The notes under the pieces: model-generated
What the model saw: only the letters and a program-made list of their open reading frames with translations
Told to the model about the DNA's origin: nothing
Databases searched by the model: none
Shown: piece by piece, positions 24,596 through 32,767 of the stretch
Position numbering within the stretch: the first letter of the stretch is position 1
How the letters are laid out: every line of letters begins with the position of its first letter
Position numbers and translations under genes: made by a program
Assembly (NCBI GenBank): GCA_934489895.1
Contig: CAKSST010000003.1
Span: 1 to 64,000, forward strand
Reading direction: 5' to 3'
DNA: 64,000 nucleotides
Source: an uncultured Eubacteriales bacterium
GTDB lineage: Bacteria > Bacillota > Clostridia > Oscillospirales > Acutalibacteraceae

Positions 24596-25531
24596 ATGTG
24601 GATAATTGTTGCTGTTATTATTGTTTTACTGGTTTTGTGTTTAAGGATTGTTCCTCAGGCAACAGAGTATGTTATTGAACGTTTGGGAAAATACAATAAA
24701 ACCTGGGGAGCGGGGCTTCATTTTTTAATTCCTGTTATTGACAGGGTTGCAAAAAAGGTTACCTTAAAGGAGCAGGTTATGGACTCTCCGCCGCAGCCTG
24801 TTATTACAAAGGATAATGTAACAATGCGTATTGATACGGTTGTATATTTTAAAGTGTTTGATGCAAACCTGTTTACCTACGGCGCGGTTAACCCTCTTAG
24901 CGCTTTGGAAAATCTTACTGCTACAACTTTGAGAAATATTGTTGGTGAGCTTGAACTTGACGATACTCTAACCTCACGCGATACCATCAACGGTAAGATG
25001 ACCGATATTCTTGACAGCGCAACTGACCAATGGGGTATTAAGGTAAACCGTGTTGAACTTAAAAATATTATTCCTCCTGCAGAAATTCAGAATGCTATGG
25101 AAAAGCAGATGAAAGCAGAGCGTGACCGTCGTGAAACATTGCTTGAAGCCCAGGGTCATAAAGCCGCTGTTATTACCCGTGCAGAAGGTGATAAGCAGGC
25201 GATGATTCTTGCGGCTGAGGGTGAGCGCGATGCGCGTATTGCACGTGCTGAGGGTGAAGCAAAGGCTATTTTTCTTGCTAAAAAGGCAGAGGCTGACGGT
25301 CTTGCAGCTCTTAAACAGGCTGCAGCAGACAGCGCAGTATTAGAGCTTAAAAAATATGAGGCTTTGGTTGCAATGTCTAACGGAAAAGCATCAAAAATTA
25401 TTGTTCCTACCGATGCGGTTGAATTGACAAAGCAGAATGTTATATTCTCAGAAACTACAGGATTGGGAGATGTAACGCCCGCGGCTTTTGAACCACCCAA
25501 GGCAAAGAAAAAAGACGTTTGCTGTGAATAA
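24596..25531 (+). CDS. SPFH/band-7 protein of the slipin/QmcA type
   Basis: A 311-residue protein with one N-terminal membrane helix (IIVAVIIVLLVLCLRIVPQA) and the conserved SPFH core (EYVIERLGKYNKTWGAGLHF, KEQVMDSPPQPVITKDNVTM, NIVGELELDDTLTSRD). A long EAEAKA-type coiled coil follows (AEGERDARIARAEGEAKAIF). This is the classic stomatin/slipin pattern. Family members organise membrane microdomains and often work with an NfeD-type partner, which is not adjacent here. A hairpin (25,535-25,575) terminates it. Confidence 0.93.
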   Translation: MWIIVAVIIVLLVLCLRIVPQATEYVIERLGKYNKTWGAGLHFLIPVIDRVAKKVTLKEQVMDSPPQPVITKDNVTMRIDTVVYFKVFDANLFTYGAVNPLSALENLTATTLRNIVGELELDDTLTSRDTINGKMTDILDSATDQWGIKVNRVELKNIIPPAEIQNAMEKQMKAERDRRETLLEAQGHKAAVITRAEGDKQAMILAAEGERDARIARAEGEAKAIFLAKKAEADGLAALKQAAADSAVLELKKYEALVAMSNGKASKIIVPTDAVELTKQNVIFSETTGLGDVTPAAFEPPKAKKKDVCCE

Positions 25532-25534
25532 TTT

Positions 25535-25575
25535 AAATAAGGGGAGAGCACAAAATTTGTTCTCCCTTATTATTT
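25535..25575 (+). terminator. Terminator after the slipin-type gene
   Basis: AATAAGGGGAGA pairs with TTCTCCCTTATT and is followed by ATTTT. Confidence 0.7.
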
Positions 25576-25587
25576 TGGAGTAGGATT

Positions 25588-26361
25588 ATGAAAAGACTTT
25601 TGCTAATTGCTGTTTTATTGGTATTTACATTTTCTTGCAACGTTTACGTAACGGCGGATGCTGATACGGTTGATAAAATACAGATTAGTACGGTTGTTGT
25701 GTCGGTAGGCGAAAACACAAAAACCGTTGAAGTTGATGTATATGGTAATTATGCTAATCTTACGACGTATTTTAATGATACGGCAATTACGGACTATACC
25801 GATAATTCTTTTAAATATACATTTGAAGCAGACCAAAAACTTAATATTAGAATTACCGGTAATGATTTCAACGGATGTTTTTTGACATCTGATGTGGTTG
25901 GTTGCAACCTTTCAAGATACACTCAAACGGGTAAAAAATATGCGCAGTATATAAATACTACGCTTGGAGATGCTAACATTGACGGTGCAACAGATATTAA
26001 AGATTTGGTGCATGTTAAGAGAATAATATCAGGAGTTATACCGTTAGTCACTTTTGCGGATTTTGGCGGTGACGGTACGGTTACAACGCTTGACCTTGTG
26101 GCGCTTGCAAAGCTGTTGGTATCTAAAAAAGCAGGCATTGCGCTACATACAGTAATCTATGCGGAAGAAAGCGGTGCGGTTATGCAAACTGTGTTTGTGC
26201 CTGACGGCTTTAGTGCAAAGCCGACTGTAAGTACAAAAAAAGACGGTTACACCTTTAAAGGCTGGAGCTCAACAGCGAAAAATGTAACCGAGGATATAAT
26301 TATTTATGCAAACTATGAGGCGGATGATATTTACACTGAATGGCCTGAGGGGTTTGTTTAA
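25588..26361 (+). CDS. Secreted dockerin protein with InlB B-repeat-like domain
   Basis: The 257-residue protein starts with a signal peptide (MKRLLLIAVLLVFTFSCNVY) and has a small beta domain. A type I dockerin follows at about 128-185, with two calcium-loop repeats (GDANIDGATDIKDLVHVKR and GGDGTVTTLDLVALAKLLV). After it comes an InlB B-repeat/Flg_new segment (KDGYTFKGWSS...IIIYANYE). Dockerins bind cohesins of cellulosome-like complexes, so the protein is exported and probably assembled with other surface proteins. No catalytic domain is visible. A strong hairpin terminator (26,428-26,458) follows. Confidence 0.85.
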   Translation: MKRLLLIAVLLVFTFSCNVYVTADADTVDKIQISTVVVSVGENTKTVEVDVYGNYANLTTYFNDTAITDYTDNSFKYTFEADQKLNIRITGNDFNGCFLTSDVVGCNLSRYTQTGKKYAQYINTTLGDANIDGATDIKDLVHVKRIISGVIPLVTFADFGGDGTVTTLDLVALAKLLVSKKAGIALHTVIYAEESGAVMQTVFVPDGFSAKPTVSTKKDGYTFKGWSSTAKNVTEDIIIYANYEADDIYTEWPEGFV

Positions 26362-26427
26362 AAATATAAGTTTTATTATACAATAGAGAAAAGTTAAAAG
26401 ATAATAGATATAATAGCAAAAAAGAAA

Positions 26428-26458
26428 AGCCGCTCAAAAGAACGGCTTTTCTTTTTCC
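26428..26458 (+). terminator. Rho-independent terminator
   Basis: AAAAGCCGCTC and GAACGGCTTTTCTTTT form a hairpin with a T-rich tail, 67 bases after the dockerin gene. Confidence 0.75.
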
Positions 26459-26467
26459 GATACGCAT

Positions 26468-26850
26468 ATGGATATTAAACCAGGAGGATGGTCGCGGGAA
26501 ATCACAAAACGTGAGCTGCCTGTATCGGACACTTTTGCTATTGTAGATATGAATTTTTCCCCGGTGTTCGTGAAATGCACTCACACCAGCAGTCAGAATT
26601 CGGATTCGTTCTGGTGGGCGGCGCGCGCGTTACTGCTGTGGATGAGATGGGACGGAATTTTATCGCAGACTGCAAGCCGGGAGAAGGATGGATATTCCCC
26701 AAAAATATTTCCCATTCCATTCAGGGCTTAGGAGAGGGCTGCGAGTTCCTGATGTTTTTTGACAAAGGCGATTATTCCGAGGACCATACCTTTTCCATCA
26801 GCGAGTTATTTTCGCATTTGCCCAAGAACGTGCTTTTCGCAAACTTTGGG
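26468..26850 (+). pseudogene. Oxalate decarboxylase-like cupin, frameshifted and truncated
   Basis: The first frame (from 26,468) encodes KPGGWSREITKRELPVSDTF and DMNFSP. The second frame continues with REMHSHQQSEFGFVLVGGAR, then AVDEMGRNF, PKNISHSIQGLGEGCEFLM and LFSHLPKNVLFANFG. Joined, they match the first cupin domain of bicupin oxalate decarboxylases, including the HxH and E of the metal site. Loss of one G near 26,563 (CCCCGGTG) explains the shift. The second cupin is missing, so the gene is dead. Confidence 0.8.
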
Positions 26851-26851
26851 T

Positions 26852-26919
26852 GCACCAAACAGCACAAATCCGAACCCTTCACCGATTGGTTTAAGGTTCG
26901 GATTTGTACTGTTTGGTGC
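26852..26919. repeat. Near-perfect 25-bp inverted repeat including the tRNA-Leu 3' end
   Basis: GCACCAAACAGCACAAATCC plus GAACC (left arm, about 26,852-26,876) is complementary, with one mismatch, to the right arm ending GTTTGGTGC at 26,919. The right arm contains the CCA end of the tRNA-Leu gene. The hairpin can terminate the tRNA on the minus strand. The left arm looks like an inverted copy of the tRNA tail joined to the dead cupin gene. Confidence 0.65.
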
Positions 26920-27000
26920 GGGTAGCAGGACTTGAACCTGTATGAAGTTGCCTTCACTAGAACCTGAATCTAGCGCGTCTGCCGATTCCGCCATACCCGC
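26914..27000 (-). tRNA. tRNA-Leu (CAG)
   Basis: The minus strand reads GCGGGTA (acceptor), then TGGCGGAATCGGCAGACGCG (D-arm), anticodon arm GCTAGATTCAGGTTCTAG with anticodon CAG, a long class II variable arm, T-arm CAGGTTCAAGTCCTG, TACCCGC, A, and encoded CCA at 26,916-26,914. All arms pair. Length 87 with CCA fits tRNA-Leu. Confidence 0.95.
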
Positions 27001-27039
27001 ATATTAAATTGCTGCGATACTAAGCCGCTACAAATGAAT

Positions 27040-27067
27040 ATTATACATATTTTTTAGATAATGTCAA
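27040..27067 (-). promoter_or_regulatory. Promoter of tRNA-Leu
   Basis: On the minus strand -35 TTGACA (27,067-27,062), a 16-bp spacer and -10 TATAAT (27,045-27,040), about 40 bases before the tRNA 5' end. Confidence 0.8.
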
Positions 27068-27142
27068 TGATTTTATTAATTAATTGACATTGTTTTTTTG
27101 CTGTATTATTATTGTTTTATAATATACAAAGGGGCAATTTTT

Positions 27143-27952
27143 ATGTTACGCTCAAATCTGCATACACATACGTCATTTTGTGACGGTGCTGCCGCGCCGG
27201 TTGAATACATTAACAATGCTTTATCACTTGGCTTTACCGCGTTGGGCTTTTCGGGACATTCACATACACCGTTTGACTCAGAGTATTGCCTGCCTGCAAA
27301 CTATGCTAAATATCAAGAAGAGATATTGCGCCTTAAGGAGCAGTTTGAAGATAAAATTTACATTGCTTTGGGTCTTGAAAGAGATATTCATTCGGTTGTT
27401 GATAAATTTGAATACGATTATGTAATAGGTTCAACTCATTATATTTTAAAAAACGGAAAATATATTTCTGTTGACCGCTCAAATGAATACTTTGTAAATG
27501 TAATTAAAGAAATTTACGGCGGCAATGCTTTAAATTTTGCAAAGGATTATTACGCAACACAGGCAGATGTAATAAAAAAGACTAAAGGTAACATTGTAGG
27601 CCACTTTGACCTTATAAGAAAGTATAATTACAATAATAAGTATTTTGATGAGAATAACAGGGAATATATAAATGCCGCGCTTGAAGCGTTGGAAGCAGTT
27701 TGTGAGGACGCGGATATATTTGAGATAAATTCGGGCGCCGCCGCACGTGGTGCAAATCCCGTACCTTATCCTGCTCCGTTCTTGCTTAGATGCTTAAAAG
27801 AAAAGGGTAAATACATTATTATATCAAGTGATGCGCATAAGCCAGAATGTCTGAATGCAGGCTTTGATGTTGCTTTGCAAATGGCAAAAGATGCAGGTTT
27901 TAAAAGCGTACTTGAGCTTTGCGAGAAAGGTTTTAAGGAGACTGCAATATAG
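27143..27952 (+). CDS. PHP-domain phosphatase, histidinol-phosphatase (HisJ)-like
   Basis: A 269-residue protein from ATG 27,143 (AAAGGGG ribosome site). It shows the four PHP metal motifs: LHTHTSFCDG, GFSGHSHTPF, IGSTHYI/GHFDLIRKY, and SSDAHKPE near the C-terminus. Size and motif order are those of HisJ-type histidinol-phosphatases, which dephosphorylate L-histidinol phosphate, but PHP proteins of this size also include other phosphoesterases. No his genes are nearby, so the role is tentative. The promoter region at 27,084 shows TTGACA and a TATTAT box 17 bases later. uvrC follows 34 bases after the stop. Confidence 0.82.
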   Translation: MLRSNLHTHTSFCDGAAAPVEYINNALSLGFTALGFSGHSHTPFDSEYCLPANYAKYQEEILRLKEQFEDKIYIALGLERDIHSVVDKFEYDYVIGSTHYILKNGKYISVDRSNEYFVNVIKEIYGGNALNFAKDYYATQADVIKKTKGNIVGHFDLIRKYNYNNKYFDENNREYINAALEALEAVCEDADIFEINSGAAARGANPVPYPAPFLLRCLKEKGKYIIISSDAHKPECLNAGFDVALQMAKDAGFKSVLELCEKGFKETAI

Positions 27953-27986
27953 TTGTGAAAGAAATTGATGAAAGGGGATGAGCAGA

Positions 27987-29819
27987 ATGGAAAATATTGA
28001 ACGTCTTAAAAACAAAGCCCGTGCTTTGCCCGCCTTGCCCGGTGTATATATTATGCGTGACGCTGACTGTAAAGTAATATATGTCGGCAAGGCAAAGTCG
28101 TTAAAAGACCGTGTATATCAATATTTTTGCAACACTTCTGCTCACACTCAAAAAGTAATGGCAATGGTGCGCCAGGTTAATGATTTTGAGTATATTATCT
28201 GCGACAGTGAGTATGAAGCTTTAATGCTTGAAGCGGCGCAGATAAAACAGCACGCGCCGCATTACAATATTCTTTTAAAAGATGATAAGGGATATTATTA
28301 TATTAAGGTTACAAAAGGGGATTGGCCGCGTATAACCGTTGAGCATCAAATGGTTGATGATGGTGCGGAATATATAGGTCCGTACTATTCGTCTTTTATT
28401 TTAAAAAACACTGTTGATGAAGCGCTAAAAGCATTTGGATTACCGCGTTGTTCGCGTGAGTTTCCGCGCGATATCGGCAAGGGAAGACCATGTCTTAACC
28501 ATCATATTGGACTTTGCAGCGCAGTGTGCTCGGGTAAAATCAGCGCGTCGCAGTATAAAGAGGCAGCGGCACAAGCAGTTAAATTTATTAAATGCGGCGA
28601 AAAAAAATCTATTGCTGAGCTGAAAGAAAAAATGACACAGGCAGCAGACCGTCTTGACTTTGAGAATGCCGCGCGTCTACGCGACAGAATAAAGGCAATT
28701 GAAAAGCTTTCAAGCAGGCAAAAGGTTGTGGCTTCTCCATACAAAAGGCAGGATGTTATAGGTATGTTTTATTCTGACGGTGAGGCTTGCTTTCACGTGT
28801 TTAGGTTTATTGACGGTAAGCTATCCGACAGCGAAGATTTTTATATTAACAATGTCATTGATGCCGATGAAGCCCGTACTGACTTTTTCATGTCGTATTA
28901 TTCTTTAAACCGCGATATTCCCAAAAGAATTATAACCGATACAAGATTTAAAGATATTGATATTCTTGAGCGTATTTTGTCAGAAAAAGCTCAAAAAACC
29001 GTTAATATATTTGTGCCCAAAATTGGCGAACAATTCAAACTAGTGCAGATGTGTGTTTCAAACGCTTGTGATTATCTTTCACAAAGACAGTATAAAAGTT
29101 TGCATAAATCGGCTGAACTTGAAGAACTTGCATTGCTTTTGGGACTGCCAAAGCCACCCGAAATTATTGAGGCGTATGATATTTCGCATACGGCGGGCAG
29201 TGATACTGTCGGCGGAATGACAGTGTTTAAAAACGGTGCGCCCGATAAACGCATGTACAAAAGATTTAAGATTGCCAACATCACGGGTAATGATGACTAT
29301 GCTTCAATGGCAGAGGTGTTGTCTCGCAGGCTTGATGAATATCTTGTTAAGAAAAATCCTTCTTTTTCAGAGCTGCCTGATTTAATTTTGGTAGACGGCG
29401 GCAAAGGGCAGGTGGGTGTTGCCCTTGAAATATTGAAATCTAAAAATATTGATATACCGCTTTTTGGCATGGTTAAAGATTCATCGCACAGAACAAGGGC
29501 AATCTGTTCTGCTGACGGCGAAATACAGATTAAACCGAACAAACGCGTGTTTAGACTTGTAACGGCAATTCAGGATGAAACGCATAGGTTTGCAATTGAG
29601 TACCACCGTAAGCGTTCCGCTAAATCCAGGCTTACAAGCAGTTTGTGTCGAATTGAAGGAGTAGGGCCTTTACGCGCAAAAAAATTGCTTGAACATTTCC
29701 GTACAATTTCTGCCGTTGCTGATGCTAACGTAGAACAGCTTGCGATAGTTTCGGGAATGAATAAAGCCGTTGCCAAAAAAGTATTTGAATATTTTAATAA
29801 AAAATCCCTTGACAAATAA
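27987..29819 (+). CDS. uvrC: Excinuclease ABC subunit C
   Basis: A 610-residue protein. ATG 27,987 is preferred to ATG 27,978 because AAAGGGG lies eight bases before it. Domains: GIY-YIG nuclease (LPGVYIMRDADCKVIYVGKA) at the N-terminus; a UVR motif (ADRLDFENAARLRDRIKAIE) at about 205-240; the C-terminal RNase H-like nuclease with AYDISHTAGSDTVGG and LILVDGGKGQ; and paired helix-hairpin-helix motifs at the end (CRIEGVGPLRAKKLLEHF). UvrC makes both incisions in nucleotide excision repair with UvrAB. Full length and intact. The -35 box of the next transcript lies inside its last codons. Confidence 0.97.
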   Translation: MENIERLKNKARALPALPGVYIMRDADCKVIYVGKAKSLKDRVYQYFCNTSAHTQKVMAMVRQVNDFEYIICDSEYEALMLEAAQIKQHAPHYNILLKDDKGYYYIKVTKGDWPRITVEHQMVDDGAEYIGPYYSSFILKNTVDEALKAFGLPRCSREFPRDIGKGRPCLNHHIGLCSAVCSGKISASQYKEAAAQAVKFIKCGEKKSIAELKEKMTQAADRLDFENAARLRDRIKAIEKLSSRQKVVASPYKRQDVIGMFYSDGEACFHVFRFIDGKLSDSEDFYINNVIDADEARTDFFMSYYSLNRDIPKRIITDTRFKDIDILERILSEKAQKTVNIFVPKIGEQFKLVQMCVSNACDYLSQRQYKSLHKSAELEELALLLGLPKPPEIIEAYDISHTAGSDTVGGMTVFKNGAPDKRMYKRFKIANITGNDDYASMAEVLSRRLDEYLVKKNPSFSELPDLILVDGGKGQVGVALEILKSKNIDIPLFGMVKDSSHRTRAICSADGEIQIKPNKRVFRLVTAIQDETHRFAIEYHRKRSAKSRLTSSLCRIEGVGPLRAKKLLEHFRTISAVADANVEQLAIVSGMNKAVAKKVFEYFNKKSLDK

Positions 29820-30115
29820 AAAAAGCAGTGATATACTACTGCCATAATAATAGCTGTGACGAAGACGGTCAAGAATGGCGCTTGCAGAGAGCCGGTGGTT
29901 GCTGTGAACCGGTAGTTAAGTTCTTATAAGACTTATCACTTCTGAGCTGGAAGTCCGAAAGGCTATGCTTAGTAGACACTTCCCGTGATTGCTGCGTAAA
30001 GGCATAGGAATTGTTGGATTCCAAGAGTGGCGGTTAAATTAATCGCAATTTGAGTGGTACCGCGGATGTGAATACACACCCGTCTCAAAGCAAAACTTTG
30101 AGACGGGTGTTTTTA
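29809..30115 (+). promoter_or_regulatory. Promoter and T-box riboswitch, specifier ATC (Ile)
   Basis: Promoter: TTGACA (29,809-29,814), 17 bp, TATACT (29,832-29,837). The leader has a stem I with AGAGAGCCGGTGG..GAACCGG, and a specifier loop read as T-ATC-A (ATC at 29,935-29,937) before CTTCTGAGC. The T-box TGAGTGGTACCGCGG is at 30,051-30,065, and the terminator CACCCGTCTCAAAG..CTTTGAGACGGGTG plus TTTTT at about 30,077-30,115. Uncharged tRNA-Ile should stabilise the antiterminator and switch on the ligase gene downstream. The codon was assigned by hand pairing (GAAG/CTTC below, GGTC/GACT above), so it should be folded. Confidence 0.93.
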
Positions 30116-30145
30116 ATTTTTATAACTGATAGGAGGAACGGTATT

Positions 30146-32410
30146 ATGGCGGCTTTTGAAGCAGAAAAATTATCAGAGGTGGCACAACGAATTCGCGAAA
30201 TGCGTGAAATTTTTGGTATGTCGTCCGAAGAAATGGCAGAGAAAACCGAAGTATCAATTGAAGATTATAAAGATTATGAATCAGGAAAGCTTGATTTTCC
30301 TTTTACATTTATTCATAAGTGCGCTCTTGCTTTTGGAATTGGTATTACCGACCTGCTTGAAGGTCACAGCGCAAACCTTTCTTCATATACTGTGACCCGA
30401 AAAGGAAAAGGTCAGGAAACGGCTAAGGAAGACGGCATTAAGATAAACAATCTTGCACCTAAATTCCGCAATAAAATTGCACAGCCTTATTGGGTTCGTT
30501 ATGAGTATTCTGCCTCTCAGCAGAATAAACCAATCCATCTTACAAAGCATTCTGGTCAGGAATTTGACCTTGTGTTAAGCGGTAAGCTTAAAGTGCAGAT
30601 TGGTGAACATACCGAAGTTCTTAATGAGGGCGACAGCATTTACTATGATTCTTCAACACCGCACGGTATGATTGCTGTTGACGGCAATGATTGCGTTTTC
30701 TGTGCTGTTGTTATGCCCGGTGAAAAAACCGAAGAAACTGTTGTTACAAAAAGTATTGTTTCTGCTAAAGCGTCAGAAAAGCTTGTATGCGAAAAGTTTG
30801 TAGATATCGTTGAAGATGAAAACGGCTGCTTAAAGGACATTTCTTTCAAAAATACCGAAAGTTTTAACTTTGGTTTTGATATTGTTGACGGCATTGCCGA
30901 TAAATATCCCGAAAAACTTGCAATGCTGCATCTTGATGTCAACAAAACTGAGCGGCGCTTTACCTTTATGGATATGAAGCGTGCTTCTAACCAGGTTGCC
31001 AACTACTTCACTTCTCTTGGTATAAAACGCGGTGACAAGGTTATGCTTGTGCTTAAACGGCATTATCAGTTCTGGTTTGCAATTGTAGCTCTTCATAAGA
31101 TAGGCGCTGTTGCAATACCTGCAACAAACCAGCTTAAAGAGCATGATTTTGAGTACAGATATAACGCTGCCGGTGTAAAAGCACTTGTTTGTACCGCTGA
31201 CGGCGATACCGCGCAAATTGCCCAAAATGCCGCTAAAAACTGTCCGCAGGTTGAACAGCTTATTTTGGTTGGCGGACAAAAAGACGGCTGGCATGATTTT
31301 GATACAGAATATAAACTCTTCTCAGGTAAATTTGAGCGTCCTGAAGATGCGTCATCCGGTGATGAAACTGCTTTAATGTTCTTTACATCAGGCACAACAG
31401 GAAATCCCAAAATGGCTGCTCATGCGCATACATATGCATTAGGACATTTTGTCACTGCAAAATATTGGCATTGCTGTGAGCGCGACGGCTTGCATCTTAC
31501 TATTTCTGATACGGGCTGGGGTAAATCTCTCTGGGGTAAGCTTTACGGCCAATGGCTGTGCGAAGGCGCGGTCTTTGTATATGACTTTGATCGTTTTGAT
31601 GAAAATGATATTCTGCCTATGTTTGCAAAGTACAATATCACAACCTTCTGTGCGCCGCCCACAATGCTGCGCATGCTAATAAGAGGCGACTTGTCAAAGT
31701 TTGACCTTTCTTCAATCCGACATATGACCACTGCCGGTGAAGCGCTTAACCCAGAAGTATTTAAGCAATTTAAAGCGGCAACCGGTCTTGAGATTATGGA
31801 GGGCTTTGGTCAGACCGAAACAACTCTTACAATCGCTAATCTTTGCGGTACAACTCCCAAAATCGGCGCAATGGGTAAAGCGTCACCGCAGTATGATGTT
31901 GATATTGTTGACCCGGACGGCAATCCTGTTGCTGACGGTGAGGTAGGAGAGATTGTTATCCGTACCAAGGACACAGTGCCTTGCGGATTGTTTAAAGAGT
32001 ATTATCTTGACAGCGAAAAAACTAAAGATGCCTGGTATGACGGTATGTATCATACGGGTGATACCGCTTGGCGCGATGAGGACGGATATTTCTGGTATGT
32101 CAGCCGTATTGATGATGTTATTAAATCTTCGGGCTACCGTATAGGTCCCTTCGAGATTGAAAGTGTTATTATGGAACTACCCTATGTTGTTGAATGTGGC
32201 GTTTCAGCAGTACCCGATGAAATTCGCGGTCAGGTAGTAAAAGCCAGTATTGTTCTTACCAAAGGCACTGAGGAAACAGATGAGCTCAAAAAAGAGATTC
32301 AGAACTATGTAAAGACCCATACTGCTCCGTATAAATACCCTCGTGTAATTGTTTTCCGTGATGAATTACCCAAGACAATCAGCGGCAAAATACAAAGAAA
32401 CAAACTTTGA
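30146..32410 (+). CDS. Acyl-CoA synthetase with N-terminal XRE and cupin domains (Ile-controlled)
   Basis: A 754-residue protein from ATG 30,146 (TAGGAGG ribosome site). Residues about 10-70 form an XRE helix-turn-helix (RIREMREIFGMSSEEMAEKT). Residues 100-190 form a small cupin (HSGQEFDLVLSGKLKVQIGE, STPHGMIAV). The rest is an AMP-forming ligase with P-loop MFFTSGTTGNPKMA, GFGQTE, YHTGDTAWRDEDG and C-terminal Lys in KTISGKIQR. Such ligases form acyl-CoA from acid, ATP and CoA. Under an isoleucine T-box the likely acid is 2-methylbutyrate, the precursor of isoleucine by reductive carboxylation; this is inference. It is 60% or more similar by eye to the Val-controlled ligase. Confidence 0.88.
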   Translation: MAAFEAEKLSEVAQRIREMREIFGMSSEEMAEKTEVSIEDYKDYESGKLDFPFTFIHKCALAFGIGITDLLEGHSANLSSYTVTRKGKGQETAKEDGIKINNLAPKFRNKIAQPYWVRYEYSASQQNKPIHLTKHSGQEFDLVLSGKLKVQIGEHTEVLNEGDSIYYDSSTPHGMIAVDGNDCVFCAVVMPGEKTEETVVTKSIVSAKASEKLVCEKFVDIVEDENGCLKDISFKNTESFNFGFDIVDGIADKYPEKLAMLHLDVNKTERRFTFMDMKRASNQVANYFTSLGIKRGDKVMLVLKRHYQFWFAIVALHKIGAVAIPATNQLKEHDFEYRYNAAGVKALVCTADGDTAQIAQNAAKNCPQVEQLILVGGQKDGWHDFDTEYKLFSGKFERPEDASSGDETALMFFTSGTTGNPKMAAHAHTYALGHFVTAKYWHCCERDGLHLTISDTGWGKSLWGKLYGQWLCEGAVFVYDFDRFDENDILPMFAKYNITTFCAPPTMLRMLIRGDLSKFDLSSIRHMTTAGEALNPEVFKQFKAATGLEIMEGFGQTETTLTIANLCGTTPKIGAMGKASPQYDVDIVDPDGNPVADGEVGEIVIRTKDTVPCGLFKEYYLDSEKTKDAWYDGMYHTGDTAWRDEDGYFWYVSRIDDVIKSSGYRIGPFEIESVIMELPYVVECGVSAVPDEIRGQVVKASIVLTKGTEETDELKKEIQNYVKTHTAPYKYPRVIVFRDELPKTISGKIQRNKL

Positions 32411-32429
32411 TATAATATGTGTAAAACGC

Positions 32430-32750
32430 TTGACAACAGGGCGCAAAAGTGATATATTACTAATAATATTAAAATAAAGGCTTTGACGGAAAGAGCCTGC
32501 AACAGTTTGCGTAAGAGAGTCGGTGGTTGGTGAGAACCGATTGTAATAGTTGCGTGGCGGGTAGTTCCCGAGCCGGAAGGAAGAAAGCTTTATTACAGGT
32601 GATTAGACCCTTCCCGTTATGCCGCGTTAGTGCACAAAGGCTGTTGGGCCTGTTAAGTGGTGTTTTTACACAATTTGAGTGGTACCGCGGGTAAATGATA
32701 TACAAATCACCCGTCTCAAAGTTTTTTCTTTGAGATGGGTGTATGTTTTT
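32430..32750 (+). promoter_or_regulatory. Promoter and T-box riboswitch, specifier GTA (Val)
   Basis: Promoter: TTGACA (32,430-32,435), 17 bp, TATATT (32,453-32,458). Stem I contains AGAGAGTCGGTGGTTGG..GAACCGA. Pairing of GCAAC/GTTGC and GCC/GGC above and CGGAA/TTCC below leaves GG-GTA-G in the specifier loop (GTA at 32,561-32,563). The T-box TGAGTGGTACCGCGG is at 32,676-32,690. The terminator CACCCGTCTCAAAG..CTTTGAGATGGGTG with a long T run ends near 32,750. Uncharged tRNA-Val would induce the operon that follows. A one-base shift in my reading would give GGT (Gly), which the gene content makes less likely. Confidence 0.9.
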
Positions 32751-32767
32751 TTTTTGGGGGATAGAAA

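Noticed and set aside
32430..32750. Glycine specifier (GGT) for the second T-box
   Set aside because: A one-base shift would give GGT, but hand pairing of the specifier stem leaves GTA followed by a single purine as in known leaders, and the downstream VOR and ilvE genes fit valine.
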